DNA from: Mycobacterium celatum
GTDB taxonomy: Bacteria; Actinomycetota; Actinomycetes; Mycobacteriales; Mycobacteriaceae
Length of the DNA stretch: 64,000 bases
Direction: 5' to 3'
Assembly: GCF_002101595.1 (NCBI RefSeq)
Contig: NZ_LQOM01000016.1
Coordinates: forward strand, 124,001 to 188,000
The first letter of the stretch is position 1. Each line of letters begins with the position of its first letter. The notes below the pieces were generated by a model. That model did no database searches. It saw only the letters and a list, made by a program, of their open reading frames with translations, and was not told the origin of the DNA. The position numbers and the translations under genes were made by a program. This document shows, piece by piece, positions 52,060 to 59,624 of the stretch.

Positions 52060-52463
52060 GCATCGCGCTATCGACCACCCTGCACACCTCATTCGACGAC
52101 GCTGTCGCCCGCACCCGGGAAGCGCTCGCGCAGAAGGGTTTTGGCGTCCTCACCGAAATCGACGTGAAGGCGACACTGAAAGCCAAGCTCGGCGAGGACA
52201 TAGAGGACTACCTGATTCTGGGCGCGTGCAATCCGCGGTTCGCGCACCAGGCCGTCAACGTCTGCCGGCAGATCGGGGTGTTGCTGCCGTGCAATGTGGT
52301 GGTGCGCCGCGACCCGGACGCACCCGAGACCATCATCGTCGACGCCATGGACCCGCGGCTGATGGTCGACGTGACCAAGGAACCTGGGCTGGACGACATC
52401 GCCGACGCGGTGCGCGGGTTGCTGCGGGAGGCTCTCCAAGAGGTGTCCGGGCAGCCCGCGTAA
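52056..52463 (+). CDS. DUF302-family protein
   Basis: A 135-residue DUF302 protein: SFDDAVARTREALAQKGFGVLTEIDVKATLKAKLGEDIEDYLILGACNPRFAHQAV and PCNVVVRRDPDAPETIIVDAMDP. The family is of unknown function; single-domain members are cytosolic and often sit with redox or stress genes. GTG 52056 overlaps the MEDS protein stop by 4 bp, so the two are cotranslated. Confidence 0.88.
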   Translation: MSIALSTTLHTSFDDAVARTREALAQKGFGVLTEIDVKATLKAKLGEDIEDYLILGACNPRFAHQAVNVCRQIGVLLPCNVVVRRDPDAPETIIVDAMDPRLMVDVTKEPGLDDIADAVRGLLREALQEVSGQPA

Positions 52464-52468
52464 TGAAC

Positions 52469-52498
52469 TTGCAGCGCCCCCGCACCAGCGGCTAGTCT
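52469..52498 (+). promoter_or_regulatory. Promoter of the LeuA-domain leader transcript
   Basis: TTGCAG (52469-52474) and TAGTCT (52493-52498) are spaced 18 bp apart. The -10 ends 8 nt before GTG 52507, so the transcript probably starts at the leader peptide's first codon. Confidence 0.55.
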
Positions 52499-52506
52499 CG
52501 GCGATC

Positions 52507-52551
52507 GTGCAGCATCTTCTCGTAGTAGCCAGCACCCGCAGCGGGGTCTGA
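52507..52551 (+). CDS. Branched-chain amino-acid leader peptide (14 codons)
   Basis: GTG to TGA encodes MQHLLVVASTRSGV. Four consecutive branched-chain codons (Leu-Leu-Val-Val: CTT CTC GTA GTA) at positions 4-7 are followed by a stop codon within an attenuator-like stem region. It lacks a ribosome-binding site but has a leaderless -10 at the right distance. CTT and GTA are rarely used in this GC-rich DNA, which would sharpen sensing of Leu/Val-tRNA charging. It precedes a stand-alone LeuA regulatory domain gene, consistent with ribosome-mediated attenuation. Confidence 0.65.
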   Translation: MQHLLVVASTRSGV

Positions 52552-52599
52552 TCCAAGACCGACCCCCCGCTGTGGGTCGGAAGCTACTACCCGTCGGTC
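52534..52599 (+). promoter_or_regulatory. Alternative hairpins (attenuator) after the leader peptide
   Basis: Three competing pairings are visible: 52534-52546 with 52565-52577 (13 bp, one G-U, overlapping the leader peptide codons), 52559-52565 with 52574-52580 (CCGACCC/GGGTCGG), and 52557-52563 with 52593-52599 (GACCGAC/GTCGGTC). They cannot all form, so ribosome position on the leader peptide could select between them. Confidence 0.55.
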
Positions 52600-52626
52600 A
52601 CTCCCTCAGACCAGAGAAGACCGCAC

Positions 52627-53106
52627 ATGGCAATCCCCGAACCACATACGGCTCGCATCGATCGTCGTTTCCATGGCGTTTCGCTGCCGGGCGGACTCCG
52701 GGAGGACGCCGAGACCATGTCGTGGAGCACCTTCGCCGCCACCTATGCACCGAGCTCGGGCCCGGTGCGGCTGGGCCAGTGGGAATGCGCCGACCCCGAG
52801 CGGCCCGCCACTCGACTGGGACCGCAGGCCCGCACGTTTCGGGCCACGCTCGGCTTCGGTGACCGCATCGAGACCGTGACCGCCACCGCGACCGGCCCGG
52901 TCGCCGCGCTGACCGAGATGCTCTACAAGCACGGCATCGCAGTCGAAATGCTGCGATTCCACCAACTGCGCTCGGACGACAGCATCGCCACGTTCATCCG
53001 GGGCAGCGACGGCACCCGGGCCGAGTGGGCGATGGGCTGGTCGGACGACGCGACGCAGTCCGCCCTGCGCGCCGTGATCGCGTGCGCCAACCGGCTGTAC
53101 GGCTAG
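52627..53106 (+). CDS. Stand-alone LeuA (2-isopropylmalate synthase) allosteric-domain protein
   Basis: A 159-residue protein resembling only the C-terminal regulatory domain of 2-isopropylmalate synthase: ARTFRATLGFGDRIETVTATATGPVAALTEMLYKHGIAVEMLRFHQ and WAMGWSDDATQSALRAVIACANRLYG. In LeuA this domain binds leucine and controls the catalytic barrel; no catalytic domain is present here. It could bind leucine and regulate the full LeuA in trans, or be a sensor for another process. An unusual leader peptide and hairpins lie upstream. The stop is 3 bp from the convergent P450 stop. Confidence 0.78.
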   Translation: MAIPEPHTARIDRRFHGVSLPGGLREDAETMSWSTFAATYAPSSGPVRLGQWECADPERPATRLGPQARTFRATLGFGDRIETVTATATGPVAALTEMLYKHGIAVEMLRFHQLRSDDSIATFIRGSDGTRAEWAMGWSDDATQSALRAVIACANRLYG

Positions 53107-53109
53107 CCC

Positions 53110-54585
53110 TTACAGCGGGCGCAGCACAATCGGCATCCCGTCCATCGGGATCGGCATCCCGCCGTAGTCCCACCGTGGCTGGTAGCCGGGCCGCGGTAGC
53201 TCCAGCCGATAACGGCGCAGCAGCCGGTGCACGACGGTCTTGACCTCCAGCCGGCCGAACACCATCCCGATGCACTTGTGCGCGCCGCCGCCGAACGGGG
53301 CGAACGCGTAGCGGTGCTTCTTGTGCTCGCTGCGTGGTTCGGTGAACCGCTCGGGGTCGAACTTGCGCGGTTCGGTCCACAGCTCGGGCAGCCAGTGATT
53401 CATTCCCGGCCAGGTCACCACGTTGGTGCCGGCCGGCACGTAATAGCCCAGCAGGTCGGTGTCGCGCACGGTTTGGCGCATGTTGAACGGCAGCGGGGTC
53501 ACCAGCCGCAGCGACTCGTCCATCACCAGGTCCAGCGTCTCCAGCTTCTCCAGCGCCTCGATGTCGAGCGGGCCGTCGCCCAGGCGCGTCGACTCGTCGC
53601 GGCAGCGGTCTTGCCACTCGGGGTGGGCGGCGAGGTTGTAGGCCATCGTCGTGGTCGTCGACGTGGAGGTGTCGTGGGCGGCCATCATCAAAAAGATCAT
53701 GTGGTTGACGATGTCGGTGTCGGTGAAGCTGTTGCCGTCCTCGTCCTCGGTATGGCACAACACCGTGAGCATGTCGTTGCCCTCGGCCTTGCGGCGCTCG
53801 GCGACCCGCTCGGTGAAGTAGTCCTCGAGCACCTTGCGGGCCCGAAGTCCCTGCCACCACTTGAACGGCGGGACGCTGGTGCGGATGATCGCGCCGCCGG
53901 CCCGGGTGGTGGTGGTGAAGGCCTTGTTCACCTTGGTGACCAGCTCATGGTCGGTGCCCGGCTCGTGACCCATGAAGACCATCGAGGCGATGTCGAGGGT
54001 GAGCTCCTTCATCGCCGGGTGGAACAGGAAGCGCGCGTCGTTGGTCGGCCAGTCGGCCACCACCGCCGTCGCCACCCGGTCGATGTGCTCGACGTAGCCG
54101 GCCAGCCGCGGACGGGTGAAGGCTTCCTGCATGATCCGCCGGTGATAGAGGTGCTCGTCGAAGTCGAGCATCATCAGGCCCCGGTTGAAGAATGGGCCGA
54201 TGACCGGATGCCAGCCCTTCTGCGAAAAGTCCTTGTTGCGGTTGGAGAAGATGGCCTGAGTGGCGTCGGGGCCCAGCGCGACGATCGACGGCAGGATCGG
54301 CGAATCGGCAAAGGTCACCGGCCCGCGGGTCTGGTACAGGTGCAGCGGGAAATCGGGGCCTTCGCGGAACAACTCGATGATGTGGCCCAGGATCGGCAGC
54401 CCGGAATCGCCCATCACCGGCTTCAATCCGCTCCCGGGCGGCGGTTCGGCGAGTTTCTTGGGCTTCCAGTCGACCTCCAGCAACCGCTTCTCGATCACCC
54501 CCAGGCCGGGAATGGTGTTCACCGTCGGGGTCAGGCGGCGCTTGGCCTGGTCGAGCAGGTAGTGCGGGGTGCTGATGGTCGCCAT
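53110..54585 (-). CDS. Cytochrome P450, CYP136-type (second copy)
   Basis: A 491-residue P450. The I-helix oxygen-activation motif is MAAHDTSTST, the ExxR motif is DESLRLV, and the haem-binding loop is FGGGAHKCIGMVFGR with Cys438. It is a close paralogue of the P450 at 54753-56231; the I-helix region is almost identical even at the DNA level. Mycobacterial cyp136 resembles sterol demethylase-like P450s, with no known natural substrate. A 32-bp perfect palindrome lies 48 bp before the ATG and is a probable TetR operator. Electron donors could be FprA and a ferredoxin. Confidence 0.93.
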   Translation of the reverse strand: MATISTPHYLLDQAKRRLTPTVNTIPGLGVIEKRLLEVDWKPKKLAEPPPGSGLKPVMGDSGLPILGHIIELFREGPDFPLHLYQTRGPVTFADSPILPSIVALGPDATQAIFSNRNKDFSQKGWHPVIGPFFNRGLMMLDFDEHLYHRRIMQEAFTRPRLAGYVEHIDRVATAVVADWPTNDARFLFHPAMKELTLDIASMVFMGHEPGTDHELVTKVNKAFTTTTRAGGAIIRTSVPPFKWWQGLRARKVLEDYFTERVAERRKAEGNDMLTVLCHTEDEDGNSFTDTDIVNHMIFLMMAAHDTSTSTTTTMAYNLAAHPEWQDRCRDESTRLGDGPLDIEALEKLETLDLVMDESLRLVTPLPFNMRQTVRDTDLLGYYVPAGTNVVTWPGMNHWLPELWTEPRKFDPERFTEPRSEHKKHRYAFAPFGGGAHKCIGMVFGRLEVKTVVHRLLRRYRLELPRPGYQPRWDYGGMPIPMDGMPIVLRPL

Positions 54586-54632
54586 CGAGGCTCCTTATCG
54601 GTTGTGGCAGCCGTCACTGAGCCCCATCCTGA

Positions 54633-54664
54633 CGGCCCAACTTGACAGCTGTCAAGTTGGGCCG
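54633..54664. promoter_or_regulatory. 32-bp perfect palindrome upstream of the 53,110 P450
   Basis: The central CTTGACAGCTGTCAAG is extended on both sides to a perfect 32-bp dyad. The core CTTGAC-N4-GTCAAG recurs at 56301-56316 beside the TetR gene. It is probably the operator for that TetR protein, placed ahead of the second P450. Confidence 0.75.
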
Positions 54665-54673
54665 GATCCGGGT

Positions 54674-54728
54674 GACTGTGCGGATTCATACGCCCGCGTC
54701 GGCGTGTCGCGTATAAAACCGCACAGTC
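54674..54728. terminator. 20-bp inverted repeat between the two P450 genes
   Basis: Arms 54674-54693 (GACTGTGCGGATTCATACGC) and 54709-54728 match in 18 of 20 bases. It lies past the stop of the upstream P450 (54753) and may terminate it. It does not match the AGACGC family. Confidence 0.55.
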
Positions 54729-54752
54729 GGCGCCCAGGGTTGCGCACGAAAG

Positions 54753-56231
54753 CTACAGCGGGCGCAGCACGATCGGCATGCCGTCCACCGGCACGGGCAT
54801 GCCGGCATAATCCCAGCGCGCCTCGTATACCGGATGTGGCAGTTCGAGTCGGTAGTGGCGCAGCAGCCGGTGCAAGATCGTCTTGATCTCCAACTGTCCG
54901 AACGTCATTCCGATGCACTTGTGCGCGCCGCCGCCGAACGGCGTGAACGCATAGCGGTGCCGCTTGTGCTCACAGCGTGGTTCAGTGAATCGCTCGGGGT
55001 CGAACGTCATCGGATCCGTCCAGAGCTCCGGCAGCCGATGGTTCATGCCGGGGTAGGCGATCACGTTGGTGCCCTTGGGCAGGTAGTAGCCGAGCAGGTC
55101 GGTGTCGCGCACGGTTTGGCGCATGGCCCACTGCACCGGCGTCACCAACCGGATCGACTCGTTCATCACCAGATCCAGCGACTCCAGCTTCTCCAGCGAT
55201 TCGATGTCGAGCGGGCCGTCGCCGAGGCGGTCCGACTCGTCGCGGCAGCGGTCTTGCCACTCGGGGTGGGCGGCCAGGTTGTAGGCCATCGTCGTGGCGG
55301 TCGACGTGGAGGTGTCGTGGGCGGCCATCATCAAAAAGATCATGTGGTTGACGATGTCGTCGTCGGAGAAGCTGTTGCCGTCGTCGTCCTCGGTCTGGCA
55401 CAGCACCGTTAGCAGGTCGTTGCCCTCTTTGCCGCGACGTTCCTTGACGCGGGCAGCGAAGTAGTTCTCCAGCAGTTGCCGCGCTCGCAGTCCTCGCCAC
55501 CAGGTGAACGGCGGAACGCTGGTGCGGATGATCGCGTTGCCGGCGCGGGTGGTGATCGTGAAGGCCTTGTTGACCTTGGTGACCAGCTCGCGGTCGGTGC
55601 CCGGCTCGTGGCCCATGAACACCATCGAGGCGATGTCGAGAGTGAGCTCCTTCATCGCGGGGTAGAGCAGGAAGCGCGCGTCGTTGGACACCCAGTCGTT
55701 CGAAATGACCTGGGACACAACCTGATCCATCTGCTCGACGTAGCCGACCAGCCGTGTTCGGACGAAGGCTTCCTGCAGGATCCGCCGGTGGAACATGTGC
55801 TCTTCGAAGTCGAGCAGCATAAGACCGCGGTGAAAGAACGGCCCGATCACCGGAACCCAGCCTTGTTGGGAGTAGTCCTTGTTGCGGTTGGAATAAATGA
55901 CTTGAGCTGCATCCGGTCCTAATGCGGCGACTCCCGGCAGGACGGGCGAATCTCCGAATATCAGCGGACCTCTGGTGTGGTAGAGGAACATCAGATAGTC
56001 GGGCCCGCCCCGCAGCATCTCGATGATATGGCCGAGGATCGGCAGCCCGGCATCGCCCATCACGGGCTTGAGCCCGCTGCCCGGCGGGGGATCGGCGAGC
56101 TTTCTCGGCGGAAACTCGGTCTTCAGCAGCTTCCGCTCGACGGCGGCCATGCCGGGAAAGTTGTTGAACGACGGAGTCAGCCGGCGCTTGGCTTGGTCGA
56201 GCAGGTAGTGCGGGGTGCTGATGGTCGCCAT
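54753..56231 (-). CDS. cyp136: Cytochrome P450, CYP136-type (TetR-adjacent copy)
   Basis: A 492-residue P450 with I-helix MAAHDTSTST, ExxR NESIRLV and haem loop FGGGAHKCIGMTFGQ (Cys439). It is divergent from the TetR gene at 56352, as M. tuberculosis Rv3059 is from Rv3058c, so I take this one as the cyp136 orthologue and the 53,110 copy as the added paralogue. The N-terminal region MATISTPHYLLDQAKRRLTP is shared by both. CTTGAC-N4-GTCAAG at 56301-56316 lies in its promoter. Substrate unknown. Confidence 0.93.
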   Translation of the reverse strand: MATISTPHYLLDQAKRRLTPSFNNFPGMAAVERKLLKTEFPPRKLADPPPGSGLKPVMGDAGLPILGHIIEMLRGGPDYLMFLYHTRGPLIFGDSPVLPGVAALGPDAAQVIYSNRNKDYSQQGWVPVIGPFFHRGLMLLDFEEHMFHRRILQEAFVRTRLVGYVEQMDQVVSQVISNDWVSNDARFLLYPAMKELTLDIASMVFMGHEPGTDRELVTKVNKAFTITTRAGNAIIRTSVPPFTWWRGLRARQLLENYFAARVKERRGKEGNDLLTVLCQTEDDDGNSFSDDDIVNHMIFLMMAAHDTSTSTATTMAYNLAAHPEWQDRCRDESDRLGDGPLDIESLEKLESLDLVMNESIRLVTPVQWAMRQTVRDTDLLGYYLPKGTNVIAYPGMNHRLPELWTDPMTFDPERFTEPRCEHKRHRYAFTPFGGGAHKCIGMTFGQLEIKTILHRLLRHYRLELPHPVYEARWDYAGMPVPVDGMPIVLRPL

Positions 56232-56300
56232 CGACGCTCCTCAGGAGATTGTGGCTCACCGATTGTGGCCGCCATCACTAAAACCCATCCTCAGGACGGG

Positions 56301-56316
56301 CTTGACGGCTGTCAAG
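56301..56316. promoter_or_regulatory. TetR operator between cyp136 and TetR
   Basis: CTTGACGGCTGTCAAG has 6-bp perfect arms with a 4-bp centre and matches the core of the 54633-54664 palindrome in all but one base. It lies between the divergent P450 and TetR starts. Confidence 0.7.
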
Positions 56317-56351
56317 TTTCGTTTTCTCCTTGTGTGGTGCAAGGTCGAACT

Positions 56352-57017
56352 GTGAGCACCCAGCCGACCGCGCGGCGCAGGGCCGATCAGTCTCCGGCTC
56401 TGTCGGCCCCGACCAAGCGCGGGGACCGGCAGCGCCAGGCGATCTTGCAAGCGGTACGCGAACTGTTGGAAGAGAAGCCGTTCGCCGAGTTGTCGGTCAG
56501 CACGATCAGCGACCGCGCGGGGGTGGCCCGATCGGGCTTCTACTTCTATTTCGACTCGAAATACTCTGTGTTGGCCCAGATTCTGGCCGAGGCTACCCAC
56601 GAGCTCGAAGAGCTCACGCACTACTTCGCCCCGCGTGGGGCCGACGAGTCGCCGGCCGCGTTCGCCAAGCGGATGGTCGGCAGCGCCGCCGCCGTCTACG
56701 CGCACAACGACCCGGTGATGTCGGCGTGCAACGTCGCACGCAACACCGATGCCGAGATCCGCGAGATTCTCGACCAGCAAGTCAACGGTGTGATCGAGCA
56801 GATCATCGGGATCGTCGAGGACGAGCTGAAAGCCGGTACCGCACATCCGATTAGCGACGACATCCCGGCGCTGGTCCGCACACTGTCGGTCACCACCGCA
56901 CAGATGCTCTCCGGTGACACTGCCTACCTGGGGCCCGATGGTGACGTGCAGCGCGGGATACGGGTGCTCGAGCAGTTATGGCTGCACGCGTTGTGGGGTG
57001 GGTCGACGGACTCCTAG
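56352..57017 (+). CDS. TetR-family regulator of the cyp136 locus (Rv3058c-like)
   Basis: A 221-residue regulator with DNA-binding region RQRQAILQAVRELLEEKPFAELSVSTISDRAGVARSGFYFYFDSKYSVLAQIL. The FYFYF recognition helix end and the overall pattern resemble the EthR subgroup that controls monooxygenases. GTG 56352 is used, since the frame upstream has no good start. It is divergent from cyp136 over a palindrome also found upstream of the second P450, so it probably regulates both. The ligand is unknown. Confidence 0.9.
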   Translation: MSTQPTARRRADQSPALSAPTKRGDRQRQAILQAVRELLEEKPFAELSVSTISDRAGVARSGFYFYFDSKYSVLAQILAEATHELEELTHYFAPRGADESPAAFAKRMVGSAAAVYAHNDPVMSACNVARNTDAEIREILDQQVNGVIEQIIGIVEDELKAGTAHPISDDIPALVRTLSVTTAQMLSGDTAYLGPDGDVQRGIRVLEQLWLHALWGGSTDS

Positions 57018-57032
57018 GCGCGGTACCGGCGG

Positions 57033-57038
57033 TATCGT
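57033..57038 (+). promoter_or_regulatory. -10 hexamer of the 57,046 SDR (leaderless)
   Basis: TATCGT lies 7 nt before ATG 57046. Confidence 0.4.
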
Positions 57039-57045
57039 CTCCGCC

Positions 57046-57903
57046 ATGGCGCAGACCTATGCGGGTAAAAGGTGTTTTCTCACTGGTGCGGCCAGCGGCA
57101 TCGGCCGCGCGACCGCCTTACGGCTGGCCGCCCAGGGCGCCGAGCTGTATCTGACCGACCGCAACGCCGAGGGTCTGGCGGAAACGGTGGCCGACGCCCG
57201 CGCGCTGGGCGCCGAAGTGCCCGAACACCGGGCGCTGGACATCGCCGACTACGAGCAGGTCGCCGCCTTCGCCGCCGACATCCACACCAGGCACTCGAGC
57301 ATGGACATCGTGATGAACATCGCCGGTGTGTCGGCGTGGGGAACCGTCGACCAGCTCAGCCACGAGCAGTGGAGCAAGATGGTCGCGATCAACCTGATGG
57401 GCCCGATCCACGTCATCGAGACCTTCATCCCGCCGATGGTCGCAGCCGGCCGGGGCGGGCATCTGGTCAACGTGTCGTCGGCGGCCGGGCTGATCGCGCT
57501 GCCCTGGCATGCCGCTTACAGCGCAAGCAAATACGGACTGCGCGGGGTCTCGGAGGTGCTGCGCTTCGACCTGGCCCGGCATCGCATCGGGGTATCGGTG
57601 GTGGTGCCCGGCGCGGTCAACACCCCGTTGGTCAACACCGTCGAGATCGCCGGCGTGGACCGTGAGGACCCCAGGGTGCAGCGGTGGATCAACCGCTTCA
57701 GCGGTCATGCCGTGACACCGGAGAAGGCGGCCGAGAAGATCCTGGCCGGCGTCGCCAAGAACCGCTACCTGATCTACACCTCGGCGGATATCCGTGCGCT
57801 GTATGCGTTCAAGCGGGTGGCGTGGTGGCCCTACAGCGTGGCGATGCGTCAGGTCAACGTGTTCTTCACCCGGGCGCTGCGGCCAAACGCGTTGCCGCGC
57901 TGA
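57046..57903 (+). CDS. Short-chain dehydrogenase/reductase (Rv3057c-like)
   Basis: A 285-residue SDR with FLTGAASGIGRATALRLAAQGAELYLTDRN (NAD-type Asp after beta-2), NIAGVSAWG, SSAAGLIALPWHAAYSASKYGLRG and a C-terminal membrane-associated-looking tail (YLIYTSADIRALYAFKRVAWWPY). It follows the TetR gene by 28 bp in the same direction. Order matches M. tuberculosis Rv3057c next to Rv3058c and dinP. It probably acts with the P450s on the same lipid-like substrate; this is inference from clustering. Confidence 0.9.
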   Translation: MAQTYAGKRCFLTGAASGIGRATALRLAAQGAELYLTDRNAEGLAETVADARALGAEVPEHRALDIADYEQVAAFAADIHTRHSSMDIVMNIAGVSAWGTVDQLSHEQWSKMVAINLMGPIHVIETFIPPMVAAGRGGHLVNVSSAAGLIALPWHAAYSASKYGLRGVSEVLRFDLARHRIGVSVVVPGAVNTPLVNTVEIAGVDREDPRVQRWINRFSGHAVTPEKAAEKILAGVAKNRYLIYTSADIRALYAFKRVAWWPYSVAMRQVNVFFTRALRPNALPR

Positions 57904-57904
57904 A

Positions 57905-58933
57905 CTATTGCGGCATGGCCAGTTCCAACCGCACCCCGAGCAGTCGCACCGGTCGGTCCAGTTCGAACAAGTCGAGAACCCGCAGCGCGGCGGCGACGAC
58001 GACGCCGGCGTCTGTCGTGGGCTCGTCCAGCTTGCGGATCTTGGTGCGGGTGTAGAACGTCGCGGTGCGCACGGTGACGGCAACCCGGGTGACGATCCGC
58101 GACTCAGCGACCACCTCGCTCAACGTTCGTCGCGCCAATTGGGTCACGGCTGCGGCCATTTCGTCTCGGTCAGTGAGGTCGCGGGGGAAGGTGACGACGT
58201 GGCTGCGCGACCGCGGCACCCACGGCTCGGCGCTGACCACGTCGTCGCCGCCCCCGTTGGCCAGCAGCAACAGCCACAGTCCGGTTCGCGGGCCGAAAGT
58301 GGAGGTGAGCAGCTCGGCATCGGAGTGCGCCAGCTCCCAAACCGTGGCGATGTCAAGGGTGGCAAGCTTTTTCGCGGTCTTCGGTCCCACGCCCCACAGC
58401 GCATCGACCGGTCGCTCACCCATCACCGACATCCAGTTGGCGTCGGTCAGCTGGTAGATGCCGGCGGGTTTGGCGAATCCGGTGGCGACCTTCGCGCGCT
58501 GCTTGTTGTCGCTGATACCGACCGAGCAGGACAGCCCGGTTTCGCTCGAGACGACGGCGCGGATCTGTTCGGCAAGTGCCACGGGATCGTCGACGTCGGC
58601 GCCGACGAACGCCTCGTCCCAGCCCCAGACTTCCACGGGGTGGCCGAGATCGCGCAGCAGCCCCATCACCTGCTCGGAGGCCGCGTCGTAGGCGGCCGGA
58701 TCCGAGGGCAGGAAGGTGGCGCCGGGGCAGTGCCGCGCGGCGCTGCGCAGCGGCATGCCCGCGCGCACCCCGAACTGGCGGGCCTCGTACGACGCGCAGG
58801 TGACGACCTTGCGCGGTTCGGTCGGATCGCCGCTGCCGCCGACGATGACCGGCAGCCCGGCCAGTTCCGGGTGGCGGCGCAGTTCGACCGACGCCAGGAA
58901 CTGGTCGAGGTCGACGTGCAGGATCCAGGTCAT
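57905..58933 (-). CDS. dinP: DNA polymerase IV (Y-family) DinP
   Basis: A 342-residue translesion polymerase. The palm motif is ILHVDLDQFLASVELRRHPEL (first catalytic Asp near residue 6) and the second acidic motif GWDEAFVGADV; the helix-hairpin-helix thumb GERPVDALWGVGPKTAKKLATLDI follows. No clear beta-clamp peptide appears at the C-terminus. ATG 58933 overlaps the TetR stop (ATGA), so polymerase expression is coupled to the TetR operon. It corresponds to M. tuberculosis Rv3056. Confidence 0.93.
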   Translation of the reverse strand: MTWILHVDLDQFLASVELRRHPELAGLPVIVGGSGDPTEPRKVVTCASYEARQFGVRAGMPLRSAARHCPGATFLPSDPAAYDAASEQVMGLLRDLGHPVEVWGWDEAFVGADVDDPVALAEQIRAVVSSETGLSCSVGISDNKQRAKVATGFAKPAGIYQLTDANWMSVMGERPVDALWGVGPKTAKKLATLDIATVWELAHSDAELLTSTFGPRTGLWLLLLANGGGDDVVSAEPWVPRSRSHVVTFPRDLTDRDEMAAAVTQLARRTLSEVVAESRIVTRVAVTVRTATFYTRTKIRKLDEPTTDAGVVVAAALRVLDLFELDRPVRLLGVRLELAMPQ

Positions 58934-59535
58934 GTGCCGCAGAGCTTGCGCGCCAGGCTTTCCCATGCGTCGCCCAGCGTCTTAAGAGTGTGCCCGCAGT
59001 CGCGGAGCTGATGCTCGACGTAGTCGGCATCGAGCAGGGCAAGCAGCGCGTCGGTTTGAGCGTCGAGATTTCCCGTCGTCCCGGCCGACGCCAGCAGCAT
59101 CCGGACATGGGTGCGCACCACAGCGGCTGCCGCGTTGTAGCGCATCTGCGGGTCCCGGTTGGCCGCCGAGAGCAGTTCGTGGTGGGCATGGACGAAGCGC
59201 AGCCGCTCGCGGCCGAACGCCAGCAGGCGGTCCAGCGGCGGGCCGTCCGGGCCCAGCGGCGGCGGACCGAACAGAAAGGCCTGCTGGTTGGCGCGCTCGT
59301 CCTCGTCCAACAGCACCGTCATCAGCCCGGCCCGGCTGCCGAACCGGCGAAACAGCGTGCCCTTGCCGACGCCGGCGGCGGCGGCGATGTCGTCCATCGA
59401 GACCGCGTCGGGACCCCGCTCGGCGATCAACCGGCGCGCCGCGTCCAGCAACAACGCCCGGTTTCGGGCCGCGTCACCACGCTCTTGCGGGGCGGAAACG
59501 GGCAGCTCACCCGACCGATCGGCAACGCTCACCAC
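58930..59535 (-). CDS. TetR-family repressor (Rv3055-like)
   Basis: A 201-residue regulator with helix-turn-helix RNRALLLDAARRLIAERGPDAVSMDDIAAAAGVGKGTLFRRFGSRAGLM. The ligand domain contains ERLRFVHAHHELL. The start is GTG 59535 (or 59532). The palindrome at 59558-59579 lies directly upstream of this gene and of the divergent FMN reductase, so it probably represses itself, dinP and the reductase. Position matches M. tuberculosis Rv3055. Confidence 0.9.
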   Translation of the reverse strand: MVSVADRSGELPVSAPQERGDAARNRALLLDAARRLIAERGPDAVSMDDIAAAAGVGKGTLFRRFGSRAGLMTVLLDEDERANQQAFLFGPPPLGPDGPPLDRLLAFGRERLRFVHAHHELLSAANRDPQMRYNAAAAVVRTHVRMLLASAGTTGNLDAQTDALLALLDADYVEHQLRDCGHTLKTLGDAWESLARKLCGT

Positions 59536-59557
59536 TGCACTGTAACGCGGCCGGAAT

Positions 59558-59579
59558 AAACCGGACTAAGGTCCGGTTT
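59558..59579. promoter_or_regulatory. TetR operator between dinP operon and FMN reductase
   Basis: AAACCGGAC at 59558-59566 and GTCCGGTTT at 59571-59579 are perfect 9-bp arms separated by TAAG. The site lies between the divergent starts at 59535 and 59625. Confidence 0.75.
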
Positions 59580-59624
59580 GGCCATGCGAGGATGTAGACC
59601 AACAACCGAAGGGGATTCTCGAAG

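Noticed and set aside
53227..54645. 472-codon plus-strand open frame opposite a P450
   Set aside because: Antisense to clear P450 motifs; composition is that of a shadow frame.
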